Source: Nitratidesulfovibrio termitidis HI1
GTDB lineage: Bacteria; Desulfobacterota; Desulfovibrionia; Desulfovibrionales; Desulfovibrionaceae
Assembly (NCBI RefSeq): GCF_000504305.1
Contig: NZ_KI632512.1
Location: 2,551,469 to 2,615,468, forward strand
DNA: 64,000 bases
Direction: 5' to 3'
Under the pieces are notes generated by a model that was not told where the DNA came from, did no database searches, and saw only the letters and a list, made by a program, of their open reading frames with translations. Each line of letters begins with the position of its first letter. Position 1 is the first letter of the stretch. This document shows, one piece after another, positions 36,377 to 46,442 of this stretch. Both the position numbers and the translations under genes were made by a program.

Positions 36377-37540
36377 TTAGGCGCTTTCGTACAGACGGGT
36401 AAGGACGAACTCGCGGTGGCCCAGCACTTCGGCGGCGGTGTTACGGCCGTTGGCGGTGCGGATGGCCATTTCCACCAGCTTGTCGCCGGCGCCGTCCATG
36501 GTCAGTTCCTTGCGCAGGATGCCCGACACGTCCACGTCGATGTGCTCGTTCATGGTGCGCACGGTGCGCGGGTTGGCGCACAGCTTCACCACGGGAAGGA
36601 TGGGGTTGCCGATGACGTTGCCCTGCCCGGTGGGGAACAGGTGCACAACGTACCCGGCAGCGGCGCACAGGGTGACCATTTCCGCCGCGGCGGACGAGGA
36701 ATCCATGAACCACAGGCCGGGGCCGGTGGGGGCTTCGGCCTTGTCCAGGCAGCCCACGACCGGAGCCTTGCGGCCGATCTTCTGGATGTTGCCGAGGGCC
36801 TTTTCCTCGATGGTGGTCAGGCCGCCTTCGATGTTGCCCTTGGTGGGCTGCGAGTCGGAAAGGTCGCTGGTCTTGTGGTCGTCCACGAGCTTCGCGTAGC
36901 GGTCGAAGAAGAACTGGAACTGCTTGCGCACTTCGTCGTTGGCACAGCGTTCCAGCACCAGGTGCTCGCCGCCGGTCAGTTCGGTGGTTTCACCGAACAG
37001 CAGGGTGCAGCCCTTTTCGTACAGCTTGTCGAAGGCGTTACCCACGGTGGGGTTGGAGGCGATGCCCGAGGTGGTGTCGGATTCACCGCACTTGGTGGAC
37101 ACCCACAGGTCGCTCACCGGGCATTCCACGCGCTGCAGCTCGGTGGCCCAGTGCATGAATTCCTTGGCCTTGCGCGAGGCGGCGCAAATGGTGTTGTGGT
37201 CGCCGTTCTGCTCGATGGAGAAGCCAGCCACCGGCTTGCCGGTCTTGGCGATGCCTTCCACGATGCGGTTGGTCCACTGGGGTTCGATGCCGATGACCAC
37301 CACGGCGGCCACGTTGGGGTTGCTGCCCACGCCGATCAGGGTGCGGAAGTGCAGTTCCAGGTCTTCACCGAACTGCAGGCGGCCATAGGGGTGCGGCAGG
37401 GCCAGGGTGCCCTTGACGTTGTTGGCCACGGCTTCCGAGGCAGCATTGGAAAGATCGTCCAGGGGCAGGATGACCACGTGGTTGCGCACGCCCACGCGGC
37501 CGTTTTCGCGGCGGTAGCCGAGGAAGGTATTAGCGGTCAT
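36377..37540 (-). CDS. suyB: (R)-sulfolactate sulfo-lyase large subunit (UxaA family), intact copy
   Basis: 387 residues, UxaA/altronate dehydratase superfamily large part. Features: [13 protein letters not shown] at the start, Ser-Thr-Lys-Cys-Gly-Glu-Ser-Asp (about 155) with the Cys-Gly-Glu-Ser-Asp motif, and Gly-Asn-Val-Ile-Gly-Asn-Pro near the end. In SuyB it joins SuyA to split (R)-sulfolactate into pyruvate and sulfite. The call over altronate or galactarate dehydratase rests on the separate small subunit, length, and context with ComC-like, LarA-like and Tct genes. Sulfite could feed dissimilatory reduction. It starts 4 bases after the suyA stop. Confidence 0.78.
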   Translation of the reverse strand: MTANTFLGYRRENGRVGVRNHVVILPLDDLSNAASEAVANNVKGTLALPHPYGRLQFGEDLELHFRTLIGVGSNPNVAAVVVIGIEPQWTNRIVEGIAKTGKPVAGFSIEQNGDHNTICAASRKAKEFMHWATELQRVECPVSDLWVSTKCGESDTTSGIASNPTVGNAFDKLYEKGCTLLFGETTELTGGEHLVLERCANDEVRKQFQFFFDRYAKLVDDHKTSDLSDSQPTKGNIEGGLTTIEEKALGNIQKIGRKAPVVGCLDKAEAPTGPGLWFMDSSSAAAEMVTLCAAAGYVVHLFPTGQGNVIGNPILPVVKLCANPRTVRTMNEHIDVDVSGILRKELTMDGAGDKLVEMAIRTANGRNTAAEVLGHREFVLTRLYESA

Positions 37541-37544
37541 GTTC

Positions 37545-37829
37545 CTACCACCTCTTGGTCTTGACGTTGTGAACGTGCAGGTGTTCGCCCTGCTTGATGG
37601 GAGCGATGACCTTGCCGATGTCGGTGCCGTACTTCATCACGGTATCACCCACGGAAAGGTTCTTCAGGGCCAGCTTGTGACCGATCGGAATATCGTTGAG
37701 CACCTTGAAGGTAATGGTCCGGTCTTCGGCCATCACCCAACCGGTCAGTTCCTGACCGGCCTTGACGCCTTCAACAACCACGACGCCGACGGAATCGCCG
37801 TCTTCGTGCACCAGAAATTGGATCGACAT
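37545..37829 (-). CDS. suyA: (R)-sulfolactate sulfo-lyase small subunit (SAF-like), copy 1
   Basis: 94 residues, the small SAF-type domain that in altronate dehydratases is fused to the large part but in sulfolactate lyase is a separate gene. [10 protein letters not shown] lies near the start and Gly-His-Lys-Leu-Ala-Leu in the middle, typical of the UxaA N-terminal domain. AAGGAGG lies 7 bases before the ATG at 37829. It is followed directly by suyB. Nearly identical to the copy at 39932. Confidence 0.8.
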   Translation of the reverse strand: MSIQFLVHEDGDSVGVVVVEGVKAGQELTGWVMAEDRTITFKVLNDIPIGHKLALKNLSVGDTVMKYGTDIGKVIAPIKQGEHLHVHNVKTKRW

Positions 37830-37861
37830 GGAGTTCCTCCTTGGGGAGCGTTGTTGAGGCA

Positions 37862-37891
37862 TGTGTATGATGTCTTATGCAAGACTGTCAA
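37862..37891 (-). promoter_or_regulatory. suyAB promoter with palindromic operator, copy 1
   Basis: Minus strand: TTGACA (37891-37886), 18 bases, TACACA (37867-37862). The spacer holds the palindrome GTCTTGCATAAGAC (37872-37885), which would place a repressor directly between -35 and -10. The whole block is repeated unchanged before the second suyA at 40249-40278. Confidence 0.7.
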
Positions 37892-38712
37892 CGCGAAACT
37901 TGAGCTTTTTTGCCCAAGCCTTTCAGTCGCGCTTTCAACGCTGTGTTATGTTTTGTTTTTTTCGATGCCCCCCGGAACCCCGTCGTATTCTTGCATACCC
38001 CCAACAGCCTTTCTGTTACGCCAACGTGGCGGCATTCCTACCTCTGCTCTCCATATTTGAGCGCTCAGTGAAATAAAGCACGAAGCATATCGGCATGCGA
38101 TGGTATTGTTTGCTTGTTCAATCAATACAGTTCTCTTGCAGTGCAGGAACACGCGAATGCGTCTGGCAGCGCATGCCCATGTGCCTTTTGTGTCATGCCC
38201 TTTCTGCGTGTGCAATCACACACACCCGCTTCAACGACTATTCTTGCGCGTCCGCGCCTGCCCGCATCCGCGGGCCGCTCAGGGGGCGTCCGGGGTGGAT
38301 CGCTCCGGTTGCCGGTCCCGGCGACGCAAGCGAATCGCCGGTTCCGTGCTGGCACGCCGTACAAAAGCACAGCGCGGGCCCCTGGCAGGGCCCGCGCTTG
38401 CGCAAGCTGGCGGCACTGCGTGCCGCGCGAAAAACGTGGAGGATGAAGGCGAAGAATCCGTGAGGCAGAAAGGCTCGTGCGCCGTTACGGCACGGTCCCG
38501 ATTCCGTGCGTCAGGCGTTGCGAGGCATGCGGGGCCACAAGGCGGCCCAGGGTGCGGTGCTCTGCTGCACACGCAAGAGAAAGGCTGCGGCAAGCGTGCA
38601 CGGATCAAGCCGGACGGGCGGGTCCGACTTGCGCTCCTCCGAGTATTCCCCGGGGGTATCCACTGGTGTGTGCCGAGAGTGCCGGACGCACACGCCTGCC
38701 GCAGAATATGCC
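37892..38712. other. long non-coding stretch between suyAB copies
   Basis: About 820 bases. The first 350 are clearly less GC-rich than the rest of the window. No gene was supported and no relic of a known gene was recognised. A perfect 10-bp hairpin GCGCGGGCCC / GGGCCCGCGC lies at 38372-38397. Confidence 0.35.
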
Positions 38713-38739
38713 CCCCTGCGGCGAGGTGCGCCGCAGGGG
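38713..38739 (-). terminator. hairpin after the second suyB copy
   Basis: An 11-bp perfect stem CCCCTGCGGCG / CGCCGCAGGGG with a five-base loop lies 20 bases beyond the suyB copy-2 stop on the minus strand. No T-run follows. Confidence 0.55.
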
Positions 38740-38758
38740 AGACCGAAGCGCCTGGGGA

Positions 38759-39927
38759 CTAGGCGCTTTCGTACAGGCGGGTAAGGACGAACTCGCGGTG
38801 GCCCAGCACTTCGGCGGCGGTGTTACGGCCGTTGGCGGTGCGGATGGCCATTTCCAGCAGCTTGTCACCGGCGCCGTCCAGGGTCAGTTCCTTGCGCAGG
38901 ATGCCCGACACGTCCACGTCGATGTGCTCGTTCATGGTGCGCACGGTGCGCGGGTTGGCGCACAGCTTCACCACGGGAAGGATGGGGTTGCCGATGACGT
39001 TGCCCTGCCCGGTGGGGAACAGGTGCACAACGTACCCGGCAGCGGCGCACAGGGTGACCATTTCCGCCGCGGCGGACGAGGAATCCATGAACCACAGGCC
39101 GGGGCCGGTGGGGGCTTCGGCCTTGTCCAGGCAGCCCACGACCGGAGCCTTGCGACCGATCTTCTGGATGTTGCCGAGGGCCTTTTCCTCGATGGTGGTC
39201 AGGCCGCCTTCGATGTTGCCCTTGGTGGGCTGCGAGTCGGAAAGGTCGCTGGTCTTGTGGTCGTCCACGAGCTTCGCGTAGCGGTCGAAGAAGAACTGGA
39301 ACTGCTTGCGCACTTCGTCGTTGGCACAGCGTTCCAGCACCAGGTGCTCGCCGCCGGTCAGTTCGGGTGTTTTCACCGACAGCAGGGTGCAGCCCTTTTC
39401 GTACAGCTTGTCGAAGGCGTTACCACGGTGGGGGTTGGGAGGCGATGCCCGAAGTGGGTGTCGGATTCACCGCACTTGGTGGACACCCCACAGGGTCGCT
39501 CACCGGGCATTCCACGCGCTGCAGCTCGGTGGCCCAGTGCATGAATTCCTTGGCCTTGCGCGAGGCGGCGCAAATGGTGTTGTGGTCGCCGTTCTGCTCG
39601 ATGGAGAAGCCAGCCACCGGCCTGCCGGGTCTTGGCGATGCCTTCCACGATGCGGTTGGTCCACTGGGGTTCGATGCCGATGACCACCACGGCGGCCACG
39701 TTGGGGTTGCTGCCCACGCCGATCAGGGTGCGGAAGTGCAGTTCCAGGTCTTCACCGAACTGCAGGCGGCCATAGGGGTGCGGCAGGGCCAGGGTGCCCT
39801 TGACGTTGTGGGCCACGGCTTCCGAGGCAGCATTGGAAAGATCGTCCAGGGGCAGGATGACCACGTGGTTGCGCACGCCCACGCGGCCGTTTTCGCGGCG
39901 GTAGCCGAGGAAGGTATTAGCGGTCAT
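38759..39927 (-). pseudogene. suyB: suyB second copy, frameshifted
   Basis: Nearly identical to 36377-37540 at both ends, but about ten single-base insertions or deletions and two substitutions fall within 39364-39630, almost all in G or C runs (for example GTTACCACGG for GTTACCCACGG, GGGGGTTGGGAGG for GGGGTTGGAGG, CACCCCACAGGG for CACCCACAGG). The net gain is 5 bases, so reading breaks near the middle. A C-terminal open part runs from 39376 to 38759 and an N-terminal part from 39927 to 39373. Clustering in homopolymers makes sequencing or assembly error as likely as real decay. The similarity to copy 1 starts exactly at the stop codon. Confidence 0.88.
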
Positions 39928-39931
39928 GTTC

Positions 39932-40216
39932 CTACCACCTCTTGGTCTTGACGTTGTGAACGTGCAGGTGTTCGCCCTGCTTGATGGGAGCGATGACCTT
40001 GCCGATGTCGGTGCCGTACTTCATCACGGTATCACCCACGGAAAGGTTCTTCAGGGCCAGCTTGTGACCGATCGGAATATCGTTGAGCACCTTGAAGGTA
40101 ATGGTCCGGTCTTCGGCCATCACCCAACCGGTCAGTTCCTGACCGGCCTTGACGCCTTCAACAGCCACGACGCCGACGGAATCGCCGTCTTCGTGCACCA
40201 GAAATTGGATCGACAT
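39932..40216 (-). CDS. suyA: (R)-sulfolactate sulfo-lyase small subunit, copy 2
   Basis: 94 residues, the same protein as at 37545 except Val-to-Ala near residue 24. AAGGAGG precedes the ATG at 40216. It is intact although the following suyB copy is disrupted, so it could still supply SuyA. It is transcribed from its own copy of the promoter/operator at 40249-40278. Confidence 0.82.
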   Translation of the reverse strand: MSIQFLVHEDGDSVGVVAVEGVKAGQELTGWVMAEDRTITFKVLNDIPIGHKLALKNLSVGDTVMKYGTDIGKVIAPIKQGEHLHVHNVKTKRW

Positions 40217-40248
40217 GGAGTTCCTCCTTGGGAGCGTTGGTGGAGACA

Positions 40249-40278
40249 TGTGTATGATGTCTTATGCAAGACTGTCAA
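40249..40278 (-). promoter_or_regulatory. suyAB promoter with palindromic operator, copy 2
   Basis: TTGACA (40278-40273), 18-base spacer containing GTCTTGCATAAGAC (40259-40272), TACACA (40254-40249). Identical to the block at 37862-37891 although sequence just outside differs, which argues that the block is under selection or recently copied. Confidence 0.7.
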
Positions 40279-40371
40279 CGACAATACGTACCCTTCTTTC
40301 CGGTTCACTTTCATTTTTCTCTTATTACATCGATATTGTTTAGTATTTTTTTATGAAACCGCGCGTCGAAA

Positions 40372-40410
40372 AACACAGCCCCCCACCGGATTCCGGTGGG
40401 GGGCTGTGTT
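40372..40410 (-). terminator. strong terminator after the DUF2802-like gene
   Basis: A near-perfect palindrome with arms AACACAGCCCCCCACCGG and its complement around ATT. On the minus strand it runs into TTTTTCG, fitting a Rho-independent stop for the gene ending at 40517. Confidence 0.85.
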
Positions 40411-40516
40411 GACGCCAGGGGCGGCTCCCGCGCCACCAGGGCGCGGGTCGCCACGGGGTAATTGGAAAAAACCGGCGGCGCAAAAAGCAGCCCTCGGAAA
40501 CGCGGATGTGGTCGAC

Positions 40517-40933
40517 CTACCCGACCTGGGCCAGGATCAGTTCCACTTCGTCCACCGACAGGCCGGTGGACCGGGCGATCTGTTCCAGGCTGCGGCCCTT
40601 GCGGTGGCCGTTCAGGATCACCTCGCGCAGGAACTGCGGCGAACGGCTGATGCCCTCGGCCTGTTCCAGCAGGCGGCGCAGGGCCTGAGCCCGCCCCTCC
40701 AGCCGCTGGTCCAGATGGCGCAGCTGCTCCTGGCGTTGGGCGAAGGTGGCCACCAGTTCCTGCTCAAGTTCCGCATTCTGGCGCAGCCGCTCCAGCAGCT
40801 GGGTCTGGTTGGCTTGCAGACGGTTGAGCAGCGCCTCCGACCTGCGCAACCGCAGAAAGAACATCAGCAGCACGCCGAGCAGGGCCACTTCCACCACGCT
40901 GACGAAAATGATGAGCCACAGGGATACGGTCAT
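40517..40933 (-). CDS. membrane-anchored coiled-coil protein, DUF2802-like
   Basis: 138 residues. One N-terminal membrane helix (about 5-27), a long charged coiled coil (30-95, many Gln/Leu/Arg/Glu), and a C-terminal helical motif Gly-Arg-Ser-Leu-Glu-Gln-Ile-Ala-Arg-Ser-Thr-Gly-Leu-Ser with the look of a helix-turn-helix. This order matches DUF2802/DUF6115 proteins often found beside flagellar or envelope genes; function unknown. AGAGG lies before the ATG at 40933; the longer upstream reading is unlikely. It is divergent from the aminotransferase at 41161. Confidence 0.75.
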   Translation of the reverse strand: MTVSLWLIIFVSVVEVALLGVLLMFFLRLRRSEALLNRLQANQTQLLERLRQNAELEQELVATFAQRQEQLRHLDQRLEGRAQALRRLLEQAEGISRSPQFLREVILNGHRKGRSLEQIARSTGLSVDEVELILAQVG

Positions 40934-41079
40934 GGGGGCCTCTGAACGGCGGACAGCGAGTGCACCTGGCGGCACCGTGCCTGCCGGTATGTAGCCTGAC
41001 GGCAGAGCGGACTCCCGGACCGGCAGGGCGGACCGGGCAACGCCACTGATCCTGCCGGATTCCGCCAAACTTTTCCAGT

Positions 41080-41095
41080 CGTAGCGTACGCTACA
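41080..41095 (+). promoter_or_regulatory. possible Crp/Fnr-type operator near the aminotransferase
   Basis: CGTAGCGTACGCTACA contains the perfect palindrome GTAGCGTACGCTAC and fits TGTAG-N6-CTACA with one mismatch. It lies 66 bases before the aminotransferase ATG, in the divergent gap with the gene at 40933. Confidence 0.5.
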
Positions 41096-41160
41096 GGCCA
41101 CACCCGCCGCGCCGGGCTACGCGGAATGCATGGTCACACCTCCAAACCACGGGAGGCCAC

Positions 41161-42165
41161 ATGCACCCCGCCGATTCCACGGACCCCATCTCCCCTGCCG
41201 CCGCGCCCGAAGCCGGTTCCGACCCCATCCGCCTGCTTGATGCCGCCGTCTGCCTCCAGCGGCTGCTGGCCGCCCCCCGCCCCGGCGCGGACCGGGTGCT
41301 GGCCTTCCACGACCACCGCGTGGGCGGCATCTGCACCGACCCGCGCCTGCTGCTGGTCCCGCTGGACGACCACCTGTGCCACCGGGGCGATGGGGTGTTC
41401 GAATCCATTCGCTATCGGCAGCGCCGCCTGTTCCAGCTGGACCTGCACCTGGCCCGGCTGCGCCGCTCGGCGGAAGCCATCCACCTTGCGCCGCCCTGCC
41501 CGTGGGACGATCTGCGGGGCCGCATCATCGCCGTGGCCCGCGCGGGCGGCCAGGACGAAGGCGGCATCCGCGTGCTGGTGGGCCGGGGACCGGGCGGCTT
41601 CGGCATTTCACCCGCCGAATGCCCGCAGTCCAGCCTGTACATCATCGCCTGGCGGCAGACCGCCCCGCCGGAGGCATGGTTCGCCGCCGGGCTGTCCGCC
41701 TTCCGCAGCGTGGTGCCCGCGCATCGGGGGCCGCTTACCGGCGTGAAGCACGCCAACTACCTGCTCAACGTACTGATGATGGACGAGGCCCGGCAGCGCG
41801 GCATGGACGTGCCGCTGACCTTCGACGCCGAAGGCCGCCTGTCCGAATCGGCCATCGCCAACGTGGCCCTGGTGGACGCCACGGGAACCCTGGCCGCCCC
41901 GGAGGGCGCGGGCGCCCTGCCAGGCACCACCCTGCACCGGGTCATGGACCTGGCTGCCGCGTTCATGCCCACGGCCCGCCGCGCCATCACCGAGGCGGAC
42001 ATCCTGTCCGCACGGGAATTCCTGATCCTGGGCACCGTGTACGAATGCGCCAGCCTGGTGCGCTACGAGGGCGCGCCCATCGGCACGGGCACGCCCGGCC
42101 CCATGGCCGCCAGGCTGCGCGAGGCGTTGCGGCGCAGCCTGCTGGCCGATGGAACCCCTTTCTAG
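41161..42165 (+). CDS. class IV PLP aminotransferase (BCAT/PabC-like)
   Basis: 334 residues, fold-type IV PLP enzyme. His-Arg-Gly-Asp-Gly-Val-Phe-Glu-Ser-Ile-Arg (about 78), the PLP lysine in Leu-Thr-Gly-Val-Lys-His-Ala-Asn-Tyr (about 200), and Leu-Ser-Glu-Ser-Ala-Ile-Ala-Asn-Val, where family members bind cofactor phosphate. The family includes branched-chain aminotransferase, D-amino acid aminotransferase and aminodeoxychorismate lyase; substrate cannot be fixed from sequence. An N-terminal stretch of about 40 residues precedes the fold. GGGAGG lies before the ATG. The possible shared operator with the tyrosine operon suggests amino acid metabolism. Confidence 0.85.
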   Translation: MHPADSTDPISPAAAPEAGSDPIRLLDAAVCLQRLLAAPRPGADRVLAFHDHRVGGICTDPRLLLVPLDDHLCHRGDGVFESIRYRQRRLFQLDLHLARLRRSAEAIHLAPPCPWDDLRGRIIAVARAGGQDEGGIRVLVGRGPGGFGISPAECPQSSLYIIAWRQTAPPEAWFAAGLSAFRSVVPAHRGPLTGVKHANYLLNVLMMDEARQRGMDVPLTFDAEGRLSESAIANVALVDATGTLAAPEGAGALPGTTLHRVMDLAAAFMPTARRAITEADILSAREFLILGTVYECASLVRYEGAPIGTGTPGPMAARLREALRRSLLADGTPF

Positions 42166-43755
<1,590 letters not shown>

Positions 43756-43770
43756 CACTGCACCACAATG

Positions 43771-43800
43771 AAGGGGAACGCCTTTGGCGTTCCCCTTTTT
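43771..43800 (+). terminator. intercistronic terminator between tpl and tyrP
   Basis: AAGGGGAACGCC / GGCGTTCCCCTT, 12-bp perfect stem with loop TTT, followed by TTTTT. It is only 15 bases after the tpl stop and 4 bases before the tyrP Shine-Dalgarno, so it probably lowers expression of the downstream genes rather than ending the operon. Confidence 0.85.
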
Positions 43801-43815
43801 CATAAGGAGCTGACC

Positions 43816-45060
43816 ATGACGCATTGCGCACACCGCCCCAGCGTGCTGGGCGGCACCATGATCATCGCCGGTACATCCGTTGGCGCGGGCATGCTGGCAC
43901 TGCCCACCATCTCCGCGGGCATGTGGTTTCAGTGGTCCGTACTCATCCTGCTGCTTTCGTGGGCCATGATGCTGCTCTCCAGCCAGGCGCTGCTGGAGGT
44001 GAACCTGCACTACGAACCGGGCGCCAGTTTTCATACCCTGGTCAAGGATACGCTGGGCCCGTCATGGAGCATCATCAACGGCGCGGCAGTGGCCTTCGTG
44101 CTGTACATCCTTGTCTACGCCTATGTCAGCGGTGGCGGGTCCATCGTGCGCCACACCCTGCAGGTGACCATTGGCCACGAGCCGTCCAAGCTGGTGGCCG
44201 GGCTGACCTTTGCGCTACTGCTGACCGCGTGCGTGTGGTGGAGCACCTGGATCGTGGACCGCATCTCCGTGCTCATGATGGGCGGCATGGTGCTCAGCTT
44301 CGCGTTGTCCATGTCGGGCATGCTGTCGGAAATCCGCGCCGGGGTGCTGTTCGACATGGGCGCGGGCGGCAGCGGCGGCGGCTCGGCCATCTTCATCTGG
44401 GGCGCGCTGTCCACCTACCTGACCTCGTTCTGTTTCCACGCCAGCGTGCCCAGCCTGGTCAAATACTTCGGCAAGGAACCGGGGCAGATCAACCGCTGCC
44501 TCGTGGGCGGCACGATCATCGCCCTGGTCTGCTACCTGTTGTGGATCGTGGCCTGCGACGGCACCATCCCCCGCGCCGGGTTCCGCGACGTCATCGCCGC
44601 GGGCGGCAACGTGGGCGACCTGGTCAAGGCCGCGGGGGCAAACCTGAACAGCAGCTTCATCCTGCGCATGCTGGAGGCGTTTTCGTCTCTGGCCGTGGCC
44701 ACCTCGTTCCTGGGGGCGGGCCTGGGCCTGTTCGATTACATGGCCGACCTGTGCAAGTTCGACGATTCGCGCGCGGGCCGCACCAAGACCACCCTGATCA
44801 CCTTCCTGCCGCCCACCCTGGGCGGACTGCTGTGGCCCGACGGCTTTCTGCTGGCCATCGGCTGGGCCGGGCTTGCCGCCACCATCTGGTCGGTGATCAT
44901 TCCCGCCGTGATGCTGCGCGCCTGTCGTGCGCGCCGCCCCTCGAACGGCTACCGCGCCAGAGGGGGCAACGTCACCGTGCCCGCGCTGCTGCTGTTCGGC
45001 ATCGTCACGGCCATTTGCCACACCCTGTTCGTGTTCGACGTCCTGCCCATGTACAAGTAG
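43816..45060 (+). CDS. tyrP: aromatic amino acid permease, TyrP-like
   Basis: 414 residues, about 11 membrane helices, HAAAP family. Opening Gly-Gly-Thr-Met-Ile-Ile-Ala-Gly-Thr-Ser-Val-Gly-Ala-Gly-Met-Leu-Ala-Leu-Pro is the family hallmark shared with TyrP, Mtr and TnaB. Next to tyrosine phenol-lyase, tyrosine uptake is the best reading. AAGGAG lies before the ATG at 43816, right after the hairpin at 43771. The ridA gene follows 22 bases later. Confidence 0.9.
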   Translation: MTHCAHRPSVLGGTMIIAGTSVGAGMLALPTISAGMWFQWSVLILLLSWAMMLLSSQALLEVNLHYEPGASFHTLVKDTLGPSWSIINGAAVAFVLYILVYAYVSGGGSIVRHTLQVTIGHEPSKLVAGLTFALLLTACVWWSTWIVDRISVLMMGGMVLSFALSMSGMLSEIRAGVLFDMGAGGSGGGSAIFIWGALSTYLTSFCFHASVPSLVKYFGKEPGQINRCLVGGTIIALVCYLLWIVACDGTIPRAGFRDVIAAGGNVGDLVKAAGANLNSSFILRMLEAFSSLAVATSFLGAGLGLFDYMADLCKFDDSRAGRTKTTLITFLPPTLGGLLWPDGFLLAIGWAGLAATIWSVIIPAVMLRACRARRPSNGYRARGGNVTVPALLLFGIVTAICHTLFVFDVLPMYK

Positions 45061-45082
45061 CCCTCCCGACAGGAGACGCCCC

Positions 45083-45460
45083 ATGAAACATCAGATATCC
45101 AGCCCCGACGCCCCCGCCGCCATCGGCCCGTACAGCCAGGCCATCCGCACCGGCAACCTGCTGTTCGTTTCCGGTCAGTTGCCCGTGAACCCCGCCACCG
45201 GCGCCGTGGTGGAAGGCGACGCCAAGGCCCAGGCCGCGCAAAGCTGCGCCAACCTTGCCGCCATCCTGGCCGAGGCCGGGGCCAGCCTGGCCAGCGTGGT
45301 CAAGACCACGGTATTCATCACCGACATGGCCCACTTTCCGCTGGTGAACGACGCCTACGCGGCGGCCTTTGCCGCGCCCTTCCCCGCCCGCTCGTGCGTG
45401 GCCGTGCGCGCCCTGCCCTTGGGCTGCCTGGTGGAGATAGAGGCCGTGGCCGCGCTGTAG
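45083..45460 (+). CDS. ridA: RidA-family 2-iminobutanoate/2-iminopropanoate deaminase
   Basis: 125 residues, the standard YjgF/RidA length. Ala-Pro-Ala-Ala-Ile-Gly-Pro-Tyr-Ser-Gln-Ala near the start, Val-Ser-Gly-Gln-Leu-Pro, Thr-Val-Phe-Ile-Thr-Asp-Met, and Pro-Ala-Arg-Ser-Cys-Val with the substrate-binding Arg. RidA hydrolyses reactive enamines/imines such as 2-aminoacrylate to ketoacid and ammonia. Tyrosine phenol-lyase forms aminoacrylate, so its place as third gene of the operon is functionally coherent. AGGAG precedes the ATG. Confidence 0.93.
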   Translation: MKHQISSPDAPAAIGPYSQAIRTGNLLFVSGQLPVNPATGAVVEGDAKAQAAQSCANLAAILAEAGASLASVVKTTVFITDMAHFPLVNDAYAAAFAAPFPARSCVAVRALPLGCLVEIEAVAAL

Positions 45461-45494
45461 GGCCTGATATCCGACCCGTCACACCTGCATCCAC

Positions 45495-45526
45495 AAAAGG
45501 CCCGCCGGGTTTCCGGCGGGCCTTTT
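45495..45526. terminator. bidirectional terminator between ridA and the Crp/Fnr regulator
   Basis: A perfect 14-bp stem AAAAGGCCCGCCGG / CCGGCGGGCCTTTT with loop GTTT; both strands end in a T-run. Confidence 0.92.
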
Positions 45527-45552
45527 CGTTGCCGCGCTACGCGCGCCGCGCG

Positions 45553-46254
45553 CTATTTCTCGGCGTGCAGGATATCCACCAGACCGTCCACGTCGCGCAC
45601 GTCCAGATGGTCGGCATCGGGCGAAAGAATGCCCGCCCGCCGGAATCCGTTGATGACGTTGGTGGTGGTCACCCGGTGCAGGCCCAGCAATTCACCGATG
45701 GTCACCAGCGGCAGGCGGGCCAGGCGGTGGTACAGCGGGGTGGTACGCTGCTGCTCGCCCGCCAGGTGGTACAGGAAATGGGCGATCTTCTGCTCGCTGG
45801 TCATGAAGGTGGTGCATTCCAGCTGGGTGGACATGATGTACGACTTGGTGGCCATGTTGCGGCACAGGCAGATGGTCAGCGAGGGATATTTGCCGATGAT
45901 CTCGCCGAATACCACGTCCTTGCCGAACACAAGGCCCGAACACGGCTCCACCACCTTGATGACGTGCTGGTTCTCCACCTCGCAGAACAGCGAGGACTCG
46001 CCCAGGATGCTGCCCGGGCCCAGGATGCCGATGGTGCGTTGCTCTCCGTTGTAGCCCAGGGCGATGATGCGCAGCAGCCCCTCGCGGATGAGCACGATTT
46101 CGGACGAGGGCGCGCCGATGTCGTAAACCACGCTTTTGCGCGCCCAGCGCATGGGTCGCCCCAGATGCGCGACCTTTTCCCAGTCTTCGTGCACCGGGGC
46201 CACCAGCCAGGGGGGAATGTAGGCACCGTCGAACAGGCGTTCGGCATTCGGCAT
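45553..46254 (-). CDS. Crp/Fnr-family transcription regulator
   Basis: 233 residues. Cyclic-nucleotide-binding fold (about 25-145) with Gly-Ser-Ile-Leu-Gly-Glu-Ser-Ser-Leu-Phe, dimer helix, and C-terminal winged helix with Val-Thr-Ile-Gly-Glu-Leu-Leu-Gly-Leu-His-Arg-Val-Thr-Thr-Thr-Asn-Val as recognition region. No Fnr-type N-terminal cysteine cluster, so not an iron-sulfur oxygen sensor. Convergent with the tpl-tyrP-ridA operon; TGTAG-N6-CTACA palindromes lie upstream of itself and of tpl, making it the likely regulator of tyrosine breakdown. Effector unknown. GAGGTG precedes the ATG at 46254. Confidence 0.88.
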   Translation of the reverse strand: MPNAERLFDGAYIPPWLVAPVHEDWEKVAHLGRPMRWARKSVVYDIGAPSSEIVLIREGLLRIIALGYNGEQRTIGILGPGSILGESSLFCEVENQHVIKVVEPCSGLVFGKDVVFGEIIGKYPSLTICLCRNMATKSYIMSTQLECTTFMTSEQKIAHFLYHLAGEQQRTTPLYHRLARLPLVTIGELLGLHRVTTTNVINGFRRAGILSPDADHLDVRDVDGLVDILHAEK

Positions 46255-46442
46255 GGCGCACCTCGCGTCACGGCGGCATTCCGCCGCCACCGGCACTGGT
46301 ATCGTGCCTGCTGCATCGCCGCAAGAACCCGTCTGCCCTGCCTGTGCACCGCCACGGCACCGCCGTCTTCACCTTGCCGCTTCCATCCTTCATGGGCGTC
46401 CGGATTTCTCTCCAAGCATGCTCTTGTCGTACCTGCGTGACA

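Noticed and set aside
36377-37540. Altronate or galactarate dehydratase
   Set aside because: Possible by superfamily, but there are no uronate genes nearby, the small domain is a separate gene, and the neighbours suit sulfolactate; kept as alternative only.
38350-38365. TGGCACG resembling a sigma-54 -24 element
   Set aside because: No TTGC at the required distance and no gene downstream on that strand.
38477-39544. Plus-strand open frame across the second suyB copy
   Set aside because: It is antisense to suyB and matches a shadow present in the intact copy.
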